A stretch of DNA of 64,000 nt from Mycolicibacterium sp. lyk4-40-TYG-92 (GTDB taxonomy: Bacteria; Actinomycetota; Actinomycetes; Mycobacteriales; Mycobacteriaceae): assembly GCF_030209435.1 (NCBI RefSeq), contig NZ_JARVRX010000001.1, positions 744,001 to 808,000 of the forward strand, written 5' to 3'. Numbering within the stretch: the stretch's first letter is position 1; every line of letters begins with the position of its first letter. The notes beneath the pieces were generated by a model, which had not been told where the DNA came from, made no database searches, and saw only the letters and a program-made list of their open reading frames with translations. Both the position numbers and the translations under genes were made by a program. Positions 55,872-64,000 of this stretch are shown piece by piece.

Positions 55872-57191
55872 TCAGCGGATCGTGTGCCGTGACCTCCGCC
55901 GCCCGGTCGCCGCGACAGCTGCCACCGCGATGCAGAGGGCGGTGCCGAGGAAGGCGACGCGGTGCGCCGACCGATGATCGGGACGGGCGGTGGGTGCAAC
56001 CTCTGCGGAGGCCACCCGCGCCGGGGCGGGTGTCGGTGCGCCGCCGCTCACCGCGGCCAGTGGGTCGACGACTCCGTGTCCCACCTGGGGGTTCCAGCCG
56101 TCGGCCGGATGGCGCGCCGTGTCTTCGATGCGTGCCATCACCTGCCGTGCCGACAACTGCGGCAGACGCGAACGCACCAGTGCGACAACACCGCTGACGA
56201 CGGGCGCGGCGTAGCTGCTGCCTGCCAGCGGGCGTCCGTCGGGCCGGCTGTCGACCAGTCCGTCGCCCTGTGCGCTCAGTGACACCACGGATTCTGCGGG
56301 CGCGGCGACGTCGACCCATGGTCCGGCCAGACTGAATTGGGAAGGCGCCCCGTCCGGGCCGACAGACCCGACCGTGAGGACGTAGTCGTCGTACCAGGCT
56401 GGGCTGACCACGGTGTGCACGGTGTCCCAGTCCGGTGTGCCCGAATGCTTGGGATCGGACAGCGGATTTTGTTGTGCACATTCACCATTCGTATTTCCGG
56501 CTGCGGTGACGACGACGACATTGCGGACATCGACCGCATACGCCAGGGCGGCGCCCAACGACCGGTCATCGAGCGGGTCCGCGGCGGGCATGCAGGCGAC
56601 CGACGAGATGTTGATGACGGTGGCGCCCGCGTCGGCGGCCGAGCGCACCGCGCGGGCGAGCGTCTCCACGTCGCCGACACCCGATATCTCGTGATCATCG
56701 GTCAGCCGGAACTTATTGCTGGACTGGCGAATCGCCATGATCGTCGCCTCGGGCGCGACGCCGCTGAAGCTGCCGGGACCGGTGTCGCGAGTGTCGGCGC
56801 CGATGAGGCCGGCGATCGCGGTGCCGTGGCCGTCGCAGTCCTGCGTACCGTCTCCTGACGAGACGTAGTCACCGCCCGCGACCAGATGCGGCAACAAGCG
56901 GTGCCGGGCCACGCCGGTGTCGATCACCGCCACCAACTGTCCGCTGCCGCGGGAAAGCGGCCACACCGCAGCAAGATTGAGTATGTCCAGCTGGTGCGCG
57001 GACCGGGCGTCGGCCGGTTTCACCGTCGCACACCGGTCCGATTGCTCGGTCCTGCCGGGCGGCGCCGGGGCCGCAGGCCCGGGAAGTTGCCCGTGATCAA
57101 CCGGTTTGGGTGCGATGGCATGGGCACACGGAGCGGCCGACGCCATTGTGCTCGTCAAGATTGCGGCGATGACCTGTCGCAGGGTACTCAT
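55872..57191 (-). CDS. mycP4: ESX-4 mycosin MycP4 (membrane subtilisin protease)
   Basis: The ATG at 57191, overlapping the eccD4 stop as ATGA, gives 439 residues; the longer open frame upstream is rejected. An N-terminal signal peptide (VIAAILTSTMASAAPCAHAI) precedes the subtilisin domain with D91 (AVIDTGVARH), H122 (DCDGHGTAIAGL), N233 and S326 (AGSSYAAPVVSG). A C-terminal membrane anchor (VAFLGTALCIAVAAVAATG) ends RRRSRHTIR. Mycosins are required for type VII secretion. It is downstream of eccD4 in one operon. Confidence 0.95.
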   Translation of the reverse strand: MSTLRQVIAAILTSTMASAAPCAHAIAPKPVDHGQLPGPAAPAPPGRTEQSDRCATVKPADARSAHQLDILNLAAVWPLSRGSGQLVAVIDTGVARHRLLPHLVAGGDYVSSGDGTQDCDGHGTAIAGLIGADTRDTGPGSFSGVAPEATIMAIRQSSNKFRLTDDHEISGVGDVETLARAVRSAADAGATVINISSVACMPAADPLDDRSLGAALAYAVDVRNVVVVTAAGNTNGECAQQNPLSDPKHSGTPDWDTVHTVVSPAWYDDYVLTVGSVGPDGAPSQFSLAGPWVDVAAPAESVVSLSAQGDGLVDSRPDGRPLAGSSYAAPVVSGVVALVRSRLPQLSARQVMARIEDTARHPADGWNPQVGHGVVDPLAAVSGGAPTPAPARVASAEVAPTARPDHRSAHRVAFLGTALCIAVAAVAATGRRRSRHTIR

Positions 57192-58456
57192 CCACCACGC
57201 ACCAGGCGGAAGACGTCTGCGGCCCAGAGCGCGCACGGCGGCACGGCGGCCAGTGCCGCGTATTCGAGATGCACCAGGTAACGGCCCGCCGTGTCGCCGA
57301 CCCGTCCGATCCGCCGGGCGACCACGACTGCCGTGATGACGCCGCCGCCGAGCCAGGCCGTCGCGCCGGGGAACGCCATCGCGGTGACGGCCAAAGCCGC
57401 AGTGGCACAGACCATTCCCGCGAGCAGGACGGCCCACCGCCGTGCCGAATCCCGATACGACGGTGCCCGCAGCGCAATCGCCGCGGTCGCCACCCAGCTG
57501 AACACCACTGTCGGCGCCCCGGACCGGTCGACGGCGCCCCCCGCCACCACGACCGTGCCGACTGCCGCGGCCGCGGCCGCACCCATGACCATCGCCGTGA
57601 GCACGCGCTGCGCCAGCTCGATGCGTTGCCCGTCACCGTCGGCCACTGTCGCCGAGCGCGGCGTGAGCCCCGCAGCCGCAACGGCGCAGCGCGGCGCAGC
57701 CGACAGCACTACCAATGCCGAAACGGTAACGGCCACCCCGGCGCTGGTCAGCGTCACCGACCACGCGCTCGCAGCCGCGGCCGCCGCCATCGTCGGCACC
57801 GAAAATGCCGCAGCCGCAACGGATACGCCCTGTGCGCCCACTCTCAGGAGGACGAGAGCCACCGCGAACGCCATCGCCGCTCCGAGTAGGACATTCGGCG
57901 CCGCCGGTCCACCCGGCACGGCTGAGAATCCCGCCGCGAAGGCAAGTACGACGGCGGCGGCAGGCCATTCCACACGGGCGGACCGCCACGACGCCGCCAG
58001 GGTCGCCAGCATGCCACCGCAAGCGACCGCGGCTGCCGCAACGTGATCACCACACACAGCGGACCAGATCAGAAGCACGGACGCGAGAGTCATGGCCCAC
58101 AACACGAGCGCAGGTCCGACGAGGCGACCCGTGGAATCAGAAGGGGTCTGGCCGGCGGCCATCGTCGCCACCTGCGCCCGCGGCATACCAAGCTCCGAAA
58201 TCGAACCGCGCAGCAGTTCCAGGACGTCACCGTCGTGAACCCCGTTTTGCCGCAACGACAACGACCCGTCGATCGGATCACCGGCAGCCCGGCCCAGCCG
58301 CCAACTCACGCCTTCGGACGCTCGAGGATGTGCCAGCGCCACGATGTCGGGGAGCAGCGCGTCCACCGTGGCACCCGCAGGCAGCACCAGATCGGTTGTC
58401 TCGCTGGTGTGTTCACCGTCGGACCGCACCGAAAGCCGACACAAGGAATCGGACAT
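57188..58456 (-). CDS. eccD4: ESX-4 type VII secretion integral membrane protein EccD4
   Basis: The ATG at 58456 yields 422 residues. The N-terminal ubiquitin-like domain (LCRLSVRSDGEHTSETTDLV, DGDVLELLRGS) is followed by about 11 hydrophobic membrane segments. EccD forms the channel-lining barrel of the type VII complex. It is translationally coupled to mycP4 and divergent from eccC4 across 109 bp (58457-58565), which must hold both promoters. Confidence 0.94.
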   Translation of the reverse strand: MSDSLCRLSVRSDGEHTSETTDLVLPAGATVDALLPDIVALAHPRASEGVSWRLGRAAGDPIDGSLSLRQNGVHDGDVLELLRGSISELGMPRAQVATMAAGQTPSDSTGRLVGPALVLWAMTLASVLLIWSAVCGDHVAAAAVACGGMLATLAASWRSARVEWPAAAVVLAFAAGFSAVPGGPAAPNVLLGAAMAFAVALVLLRVGAQGVSVAAAAFSVPTMAAAAAASAWSVTLTSAGVAVTVSALVVLSAAPRCAVAAAGLTPRSATVADGDGQRIELAQRVLTAMVMGAAAAAAVGTVVVAGGAVDRSGAPTVVFSWVATAAIALRAPSYRDSARRWAVLLAGMVCATAALAVTAMAFPGATAWLGGGVITAVVVARRIGRVGDTAGRYLVHLEYAALAAVPPCALWAADVFRLVRGG

Positions 58457-58565
58457 CGCACCCCCCGGATCGATATGCCCGATCCCACGGTAACCGCACA
58501 CCGGCACCCCGCCCGACACGAAAATCGATGGAACCGAAAGGCGTCCGGGTACGTCTGATAATTCG

Positions 58566-61500
58566 ATGGAATTCACCAGAGTCGTGCGACCTCCCGTGGC
58601 CCAACCGGCCGCGGGAGACATCGAGGTCCGCACGCCACCACCGGTGCCGCGACTGTCGTCGGGCAATGTCGTCAGCCGCATCGCACCCGTGCTCATGTTG
58701 TTGGCGATGGCCGGCATGATGGTGTTCTACTTCCGCTCGGGTGCGGCGGCGGGCCGGAATCCGATGTTCCTGCTTTTTCCGGCGATGATGGTGCTGTCAA
58801 TGGTCGGCAGCACGGTCCTCGGTTCGCGCGGTGCGCGCCGGGCGGGCGAGATCGACGCCGACCGGCGCGAGTACCTGGTGTACCTCGACGCGGTCGGCGG
58901 ATGCGCAGACCGAACCGCCGTCGAACAGCATCGCTGGCTCCATCAGAACCACCCGCCGCCCGATGCGCTGTGGACCCTGGTCGGCACCGAGCGGATGTGG
59001 CAACGCCGTTGGAGCGACGACGATTTCACCGAGATCCGTGTGGGAATCGGCGCGCGCCCCCTGCGCACCAGACTGGTGACCGCACCGGCCACCGGTGACG
59101 GGACGACGGATCCGCTGACTGCGTCGGCGTTCGATCGGCTGTTGCGCACCGCCGCGACCGTGCCCGATGTCCCGGTGACGCTCGTCGTCAATCGGCATCG
59201 GCGTATCGACGTCGGTGGCGACGATCCGCGGGGACAGGCGTGCGCCATGGTGTGCCAGCTGGCGTTGTGGCATGGGCCCGACCAACTGAAGGTCGCCGTG
59301 GTCGGCGGATCGGCCGAGTGGGACTGGCTGAAATGGCTGCCGCACCACTATCGCTCGGGCCGCATCGGCGGGCAGCCGCTGCGGTTTGCGGAACTCGGTG
59401 CGGTCGCGGCCATCGCCGGGTGTCATCTGGTGGTGCTGGTCGACACTCCGGTGGCCGCCGCCTTCGTGGACACCGACGCGGTGACACTGCTGGTCCTGGG
59501 CGCGCCGGGTACGACATCGACGCTGCCGCCGTGCTCGACGGTCGATGTGCTCACGGCCGCACAAGCCGAGACCTGCGCACGACGGGTGGCGCGCTACCGA
59601 CTGGCCGGCGGTCCGGACAACACCCGGCGGCACCATGATCGCCCGCTGGTCGGCGCCGATGGTGCCGGGGACACGTGGCCCATCCGTCCGGCCCGGCATC
59701 GGCTGCGGGTGCCGATCGGTACCGACGACACCGGGGCGACGGTCGAGCTCGACCTCAAGGAACCGGCCGAGTACGGCATGGGTCCGCACGGTTTGTGTAT
59801 CGGCGCAACAGGTTCCGGCAAATCCGAGTTCCTGCGCACCCTCACGTTGGGTCTGATCAGCACGCATTCGCCGGACGAGCTGAATCTGATCCTCGTCGAC
59901 TTCAAAGGGGGCGCCACGTTTCTCGGCTTCGAACAGGCCAACCACGTCGCGGCCGTCATCACGAACCTGGCGCAGGAAGCACATCTCGTCGCGCGGATGC
60001 ACGACGCCCTCGCCGGGGAGCTGACCAGGCGCCAGGGGCTGTTGCGGGCGGCCGGCAATATGTCCGGTATCGGCGATTATCGGCGGGCGCGCGCGGCCGG
60101 CGCCGACCTGGCACCGCTGCCCGCCTTGTTCATCGTGGTCGACGAGTTCTCCGAATTGCTCAGTCAGCATCCGGATTTCGCAGAGTTGTTCGCCGCCATC
60201 GGTCGGCTCGGCCGATCGCTCGGCGTGCATCTCCTGCTGGCCAGCCAGCGGCTCGACGAGGGCCGCCTACGTGGACTGGACACCCACCTTTCGTACCGGG
60301 TCTGTCTCAAGACGTTCTCGGCGGCAGAGTCCCGTGCCGTCCTCGGGGTCACCGATGCACATGAGTTGCCGGGCACGCCGGGCGCAGGGTTGCTGCGCAC
60401 CGCGGACGGCAAGCTGGTGCGGTTTCACACCCAGTTCGTCTCTGGGCCGGTCTTGCTGGACCACGACGAACCTCCGGTTCCGCGCCTGTTCACCATCGAT
60501 GTCCCGGCCGTGACGCCTGACCCGTCAGCCGGGCCGACGCTGATGGACACGACCCTGCGCCGACTGGCCGGGCTCGGTCCGAACGCCCATCCGGTCTGGC
60601 TGGCGCCGCTGACGGGTTCGCCCGCATTGTCCGAGCTGCTGGCGGCCGACACCGAACACCGTCCGCTGCGCGTCCCGATCGGCTTGGTGGACAACCCGTT
60701 CCAGCAGTGCCGCGACCCCCTGGTAGTCGACCTCAACGGGTCCGGAGGCCATGTGGCCATCGTCGGCGGTCCACGCTCGGGGAAATCGCTTGCGCTGCAC
60801 ACACTGTTGCTCGGCCTGACCGCGACGGCGCCTGCGGGCGGGCTCAGCATCTACGGGCTCGATCTCGGTGACGGTGGTTTGACGGCCTTGCGGCGGCATC
60901 CTCGCGTCGGCACCGTTGCCGGCCGGAGCGAGCCGGAATTGCTGCGGCGCATCGTGTCCCAACTGCTGTCGCTGTGCCGCCGGCGTCAGGACTTTCGGCA
61001 GCAACACGGGCCCGAGGTGCCTTTCGCGGACAACTACGGTGCGGTCGTCCTGGCGGTCGACGGGTGGGCGACGCTGCGTCGTGAATTCGACGCACTGGAA
61101 GACCCCATCACGACTCTGGCGGCACAGGGCCTGTCGGTCGATGTCCACGTGGTGCTGACCGCCAATCGGTGGGCAGAACTGCGGCCGATGCTGAAAGACC
61201 ACATCGGCACCCGAATCGAATTGCGGCTCGGTGATCCGACCGAGTCCGAAATGGACCGCCGCCGCGCGCATCTGCTCGCCACCTGCCCGCCCGGCCGCGG
61301 CCTCACCAGGGACGGGAAGGAGTTCGTGGTCGCGCGACCGCAGCTCGATCTGATCACCACCCATCAGCCGGACCCGGCACCAGCCATCGAACTGCTTCCG
61401 CAGCATGTGGATTACGCCGCGCTGCCGGCCACTGCCGAACGACCGCCGCGGTACGTCATCGGCCTGTCCGAAGAAGACCTGCAACCGTTCGCACTGGACA

Positions 61501-62138
61501 CGGGCGCCGAACCGTACCTGATCCTGTTGGGCGACACGGCGTGCGGCAAGACGGCGGCGCTGCGGACGCTGTGCCGCGCAATCATCGGACAGACCGATCC
61601 CGCTCGGGCCCAACTGCTGATCGTCGATTTCCGGCGGTCGCTGCTGGGAGTGGTGGAACCGCCGCACCTGTGCGGCTACGCGATGTCGGCCGCGACGACC
61701 GCCGCCGAGCTCGCCGCCGCGCTGTCGCTGCTCACCGCCCGGCTGCCGGGACCCGGTGTCACGCAACAGCAGTTGCGCGACCGATCCTGGTGGTCCGGAC
61801 CCGAAATCCATATCGTCGTCGACGATTACGACCTGGTGGCGGGTGCCACGGGAAATCCGTTGGGGCCCTTGCTCGACCTGTTGCCGCACGCCTCGGACAT
61901 CGGACTCCACGTCGTGGTCGCCCGCCGCTCCGGCGGTGCCGCACGCGCCATGTTCGACCCGCTCCTGTCGCGCATGCGCGACCTGGGCGCCACGGGACTC
62001 ATCATGAGTGCCGGCCCGGACGAAGGGCCGCTGCTCGGCGCCGCACGGCCGAGGGCATTGCCGCCCGGCCGGGCCGTCGTGGTGCGTCGCGGCCAACCTG
62101 ACCAGCTGGTCCAGATCGGCTGGACCGACCCGCCATGA
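58566..62138 (+). CDS. eccC4: ESX-4 FtsK/SpoIIIE-type ATPase EccC4
   Basis: EccC powers and selects substrates for type VII secretion. The 1190-residue protein has two N-terminal membrane helices (IAPVLMLLAMAGMMVFYF; MFLLFPAMMVLSMVGSTVLG). Three ATPase domains follow: Walker A GATGSGKSEFL at about 411, GGPRSGKSLALH at about 733 and GDTACGKTAALR at about 986. The first domain has Walker B-like LILVDFKGGATF and IVVDEFSELL, so it appears catalytically complete. All three domains are on one chain, unlike split eccCa/eccCb of ESX-1. The stop overlaps the next gene by ATGA. Confidence 0.96.
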   Translation: MEFTRVVRPPVAQPAAGDIEVRTPPPVPRLSSGNVVSRIAPVLMLLAMAGMMVFYFRSGAAAGRNPMFLLFPAMMVLSMVGSTVLGSRGARRAGEIDADRREYLVYLDAVGGCADRTAVEQHRWLHQNHPPPDALWTLVGTERMWQRRWSDDDFTEIRVGIGARPLRTRLVTAPATGDGTTDPLTASAFDRLLRTAATVPDVPVTLVVNRHRRIDVGGDDPRGQACAMVCQLALWHGPDQLKVAVVGGSAEWDWLKWLPHHYRSGRIGGQPLRFAELGAVAAIAGCHLVVLVDTPVAAAFVDTDAVTLLVLGAPGTTSTLPPCSTVDVLTAAQAETCARRVARYRLAGGPDNTRRHHDRPLVGADGAGDTWPIRPARHRLRVPIGTDDTGATVELDLKEPAEYGMGPHGLCIGATGSGKSEFLRTLTLGLISTHSPDELNLILVDFKGGATFLGFEQANHVAAVITNLAQEAHLVARMHDALAGELTRRQGLLRAAGNMSGIGDYRRARAAGADLAPLPALFIVVDEFSELLSQHPDFAELFAAIGRLGRSLGVHLLLASQRLDEGRLRGLDTHLSYRVCLKTFSAAESRAVLGVTDAHELPGTPGAGLLRTADGKLVRFHTQFVSGPVLLDHDEPPVPRLFTIDVPAVTPDPSAGPTLMDTTLRRLAGLGPNAHPVWLAPLTGSPALSELLAADTEHRPLRVPIGLVDNPFQQCRDPLVVDLNGSGGHVAIVGGPRSGKSLALHTLLLGLTATAPAGGLSIYGLDLGDGGLTALRRHPRVGTVAGRSEPELLRRIVSQLLSLCRRRQDFRQQHGPEVPFADNYGAVVLAVDGWATLRREFDALEDPITTLAAQGLSVDVHVVLTANRWAELRPMLKDHIGTRIELRLGDPTESEMDRRRAHLLATCPPGRGLTRDGKEFVVARPQLDLITTHQPDPAPAIELLPQHVDYAALPATAERPPRYVIGLSEEDLQPFALDTGAEPYLILLGDTACGKTAALRTLCRAIIGQTDPARAQLLIVDFRRSLLGVVEPPHLCGYAMSAATTAAELAAALSLLTARLPGPGVTQQQLRDRSWWSGPEIHIVVDDYDLVAGATGNPLGPLLDLLPHASDIGLHVVVARRSGGAARAMFDPLLSRMRDLGATGLIMSAGPDEGPLLGAARPRALPPGRAVVVRRGQPDQLVQIGWTDPP

Positions 62139-63277
62139 CAGTCGTGGTGGTGGGCCCGGCGACCATCATCGGACCGGAAGAGGTCGGCGCCGAACTGGCC
62201 TCGTCCGCACTGGAGTGCATCGACGAGCAGCTGGGCCTGCTCGGTGCGGCTGTCCTTCCCGCCGACCGCATCTGGCGCGACGCCATGGCCGCGGTGACAG
62301 GCGCCGCATCGGCCATCACGGTGGTGTGCCCGACATGGTGGCCACTGTCGCGCATCGAGCGCGTCCGGGCCGCGGTCCCCACCAGCGTTTCCCGCGTCGT
62401 CATAGAGCGCAGAACCGACGCACTCCGTGCGGCCGGCGGCGAACCCGATTGTGCGGTCGTCGAACTGGGGGAGGGCCTGGTAACGATCTCCCGTCCGGGG
62501 GACGCCGCATCCGTCGTGCGACGCACGGGCAGTGCCACCGCTGAGGCTGTCCATGCTCGAACCACGTGGGGTGCCCGCGTGGTGATCGACGCGCCGATCG
62601 GCGTTCCCGGCGCCGCGCCCTTGGCCGCCGAAATCCAAGCGCTGTTGCAGGATCAGGGCGTCGGGGCAGAGATTCTCAGCTGCGCCGACCTGCGCGCCGC
62701 CGCCGACACTCACCCGCCACCGGCCACGGCGCGACCACGTCCGGCGCGGGCGCGGACCGCGATCGCCGGCCTGGCGGCCTTCGCCGTCGTCGGTGCAGGG
62801 GGACTGGGGCTGTCCAACCGCGACGCCCCCACGTCGGCGCTCGCCGCTGCCGCTGACCCGGAGTTCACTTGGCTCGTGGAGGGCCGGGTGGCGCTACAGG
62901 TCCCGGTGCGCTGGACGGTCGATCGGGCCCTCGCGGGTGCGGGATCGGCTCGGCTGCAGATCATTTCGCCCGATGACCGGGGCCAGATCATTCACCTCAC
63001 CCAATCGGTGGTGCCGCGGGAGCAGACGCTCGACGTGGCGGCGCGGTCGCTGCGGGAGGCGGCGACGAAGCTGCCCGACGGGGTCATCCTGGATTTCCAG
63101 GAGGCCGGTGTCAGTGCCGGACGCGCGGCCGTGCGATACCGCGAGGTGCGCGACGGGCGGACCGTCGAGTGGTCGGTGCTGATCGACGGACCGGTCCGGA
63201 TCGCCGTCGGGTGCCAGGGGGCGGCCGTCCGGCCGGCATGTGACACCGCGATTCGTTCGGCCCGCCGGGCAGATTGA
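62135..63277 (+). CDS. Type VII secretion-associated protein (Rv3446c family)
   Basis: This 380-residue protein belongs to the Rv3446c-type family (TIGR03931) found in ESX-4 loci, which lack eccE. An N-terminal actin-like/nucleotide-fold-like half (VVVVGPATIIGPEEV...) leads to one membrane helix (TAIAGLAAFAVVGAGGLGLS). The extracytoplasmic C-terminal domain has WLVEGRVALQVPVRWTVDRA and REVRDGRTVEWSVLIDGPVR. It is translationally coupled to eccC4. Its molecular role is not established. Confidence 0.9.
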   Translation: MTVVVVGPATIIGPEEVGAELASSALECIDEQLGLLGAAVLPADRIWRDAMAAVTGAASAITVVCPTWWPLSRIERVRAAVPTSVSRVVIERRTDALRAAGGEPDCAVVELGEGLVTISRPGDAASVVRRTGSATAEAVHARTTWGARVVIDAPIGVPGAAPLAAEIQALLQDQGVGAEILSCADLRAAADTHPPPATARPRPARARTAIAGLAAFAVVGAGGLGLSNRDAPTSALAAAADPEFTWLVEGRVALQVPVRWTVDRALAGAGSARLQIISPDDRGQIIHLTQSVVPREQTLDVAARSLREAATKLPDGVILDFQEAGVSAGRAAVRYREVRDGRTVEWSVLIDGPVRIAVGCQGAAVRPACDTAIRSARRAD

Positions 63278-63351
63278 AAAAACTTGGGCGGCAATGGAAC
63301 CGAACGCCCGCCGCAAACGTCTGAACAATCAAACCCAATGGAGAGGAAATC

Positions 63352-63675
63352 ATGACAGCTCCGGAAAATGGCGCTCTGACTACAGATTTCGACCTGATGA
63401 CGGGGATTGCCGGCAAGGTCGAGGTCCGCAACGAGGAGATTCGGGCCATGCTCGGCAACTTCATCGGTCAGATGACGGCCATCCCGCCGACGGTGTGGGG
63501 CGGTGCCGCGGCGACCCGATTCCAGGACGTGGTGAACCGGTGGAACGGCGAATCGATGAAACTTCATGCGTCACTGCAACGTATCGCCGAGACCATCCGC
63601 TCGAACGCGGCGGTGCTGAGTCAGGCGGCTGACGACCATGCCCAGCGCATCGGCGCCACCGGCCACGCGATCTGA
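63352..63675 (+). CDS. esxU: ESX-4 WXG100-family protein EsxU
   Basis: This 107-residue helical-hairpin protein with the WXG turn in TVWGGAAATRFQDVV starts MTAPENGALTTDF. AGAGGA upstream supports ATG 63352. It should form a heterodimer with EsxT, encoded 12 bp downstream, and be a substrate of the ESX-4 apparatus. No C-terminal YxxxD/E secretion motif is visible. Confidence 0.93.
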   Translation: MTAPENGALTTDFDLMTGIAGKVEVRNEEIRAMLGNFIGQMTAIPPTVWGGAAATRFQDVVNRWNGESMKLHASLQRIAETIRSNAAVLSQAADDHAQRIGATGHAI

Positions 63676-63687
63676 CGGGACATACAC

Positions 63688-63984
63688 ATGCAACCGGCAC
63701 TGTCGTACCACTTCGGCGAGATCGAATACACCGTCCGTCAACAAATCCATGCCACATCGGCACGGATGAACACGTCGCTGGACGAGCTCCGGAACCTGGT
63801 CGCACCCCTACAACAGACGTGGACCCGCGAGGCGGCCGAAGCGTTCCAGGCCGAACAGGCCCGCTGGAATCAGTCGGCGGCCGCCCTCAACGACATCCTG
63901 CACAGTCTCGGCAACGCCGTCCGCGACGGTGCCGATGACATCGCGGCGACCGACCGCCGCGCGGCGGGCGACTGGATCTTCTAG
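63688..63984 (+). CDS. esxT: ESX-4 WXG100-family protein EsxT
   Basis: This 98-residue partner of EsxU has WTREAAEAFQAEQARW at the hairpin turn, so the Gly of the WXG motif is Arg, as is common for one member of such pairs. It starts MQPALSYHFGEIEYTVRQQI. No Tyr occurs in the C-terminal half, so the usual YxxxD/E motif is absent. It is the last gene of the window. Confidence 0.93.
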   Translation: MQPALSYHFGEIEYTVRQQIHATSARMNTSLDELRNLVAPLQQTWTREAAEAFQAEQARWNQSAAALNDILHSLGNAVRDGADDIAATDRRAAGDWIF

Positions 63985-64000
63985 CCCCACCTCAAGCCCT

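Noticed and set aside
57192..57437. 82-residue upstream extension of MycP4
   Set aside because: Arg/Gly-rich, antisense-frame character inside eccD4; the ATG at 57191 overlaps the eccD4 stop and starts a signal peptide.

Overview
The window is high-GC actinobacterial DNA whose gene order and gene families point to a non-tuberculous Mycobacterium (Mycolicibacterium-type). The markers are secY-adk-map-sigL-rslA, mmsA-fadE9-mmsB, infA-rpmJ-rpsM-rpsK-rpsD-rpoA-rplQ-truA, cutinase-like esterases and an ESX-4 type VII secretion locus. In M. tuberculosis these blocks lie in two distant regions (around Rv0725c-Rv0753c and Rv3444c-Rv3462c). Here they are about 27 kb apart, as expected if the ancestral spc/alpha ribosomal-operon linkage was kept and accessory genes accumulated between map and infA.

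Layout. 1-3.7 kb: four tandem SAM-dependent methyltransferases (minus strand; the first runs off the window edge). 4-8 kb: secY-adk-map, then the ECF sigma factor gene sigL and its zinc anti-sigma gene rslA, with a consensus-like SigL promoter in front of sigL. 8-12.5 kb: a four-gene biosynthetic cassette (ThDP enzyme, SRPBCC protein, KAS III-like enzyme lacking the usual His, PLP aminotransferase) preceded by a second near-identical SigL promoter; a MarR regulator gene follows. 13-17.4 kb: a GGDEF-EAL c-di-GMP protein and a GAF histidine kinase/LuxR response regulator pair. 17.5-19.3 kb: a HAD hydrolase and a Pro/Ala-rich secreted protein. 19.4-23 kb: the mmsA-fadE9-mmsB valine/isobutyrate pathway.

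23.2-28.7 kb: an unusual signalling island. It holds two paralogous ECF sigma factors, each fused to a zinc anti-sigma domain, a transmembrane helix and a Pro-rich tail. It also holds two small secreted proteins (one extremely His/Asp/Trp-rich) and two Pro-rich single-pass membrane proteins. Three genes share a promoter-like motif with an invariant 20-bp spacer.

28.7-33.7 kb: two F420-type oxidoreductases, then a cNMP-domain histidine kinase and a receiver-thioredoxin-reductase fusion that lacks the CxxC. 33.7-38.5 kb: the alpha ribosomal operon and truA. 38.5-41.4 kb: four tandem cutinase-like esterases. 41.4-44.7 kb: an EamA transporter, a CGNR regulator and glpK.

44.8-64 kb: the ESX-4 locus (eccB4; mycP4-eccD4; eccC4, an Rv3446c-like gene, esxU, esxT). 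About 10 kb of accessory metabolism and transport genes split it between eccB4 and mycP4: ybdK, LysE, an F420 oxidoreductase, XRE regulator/SDR, HxlR/EamA, and nitrilase/APC permease/TetR. No tRNA, rRNA, CRISPR array or insertion sequence was recognised.
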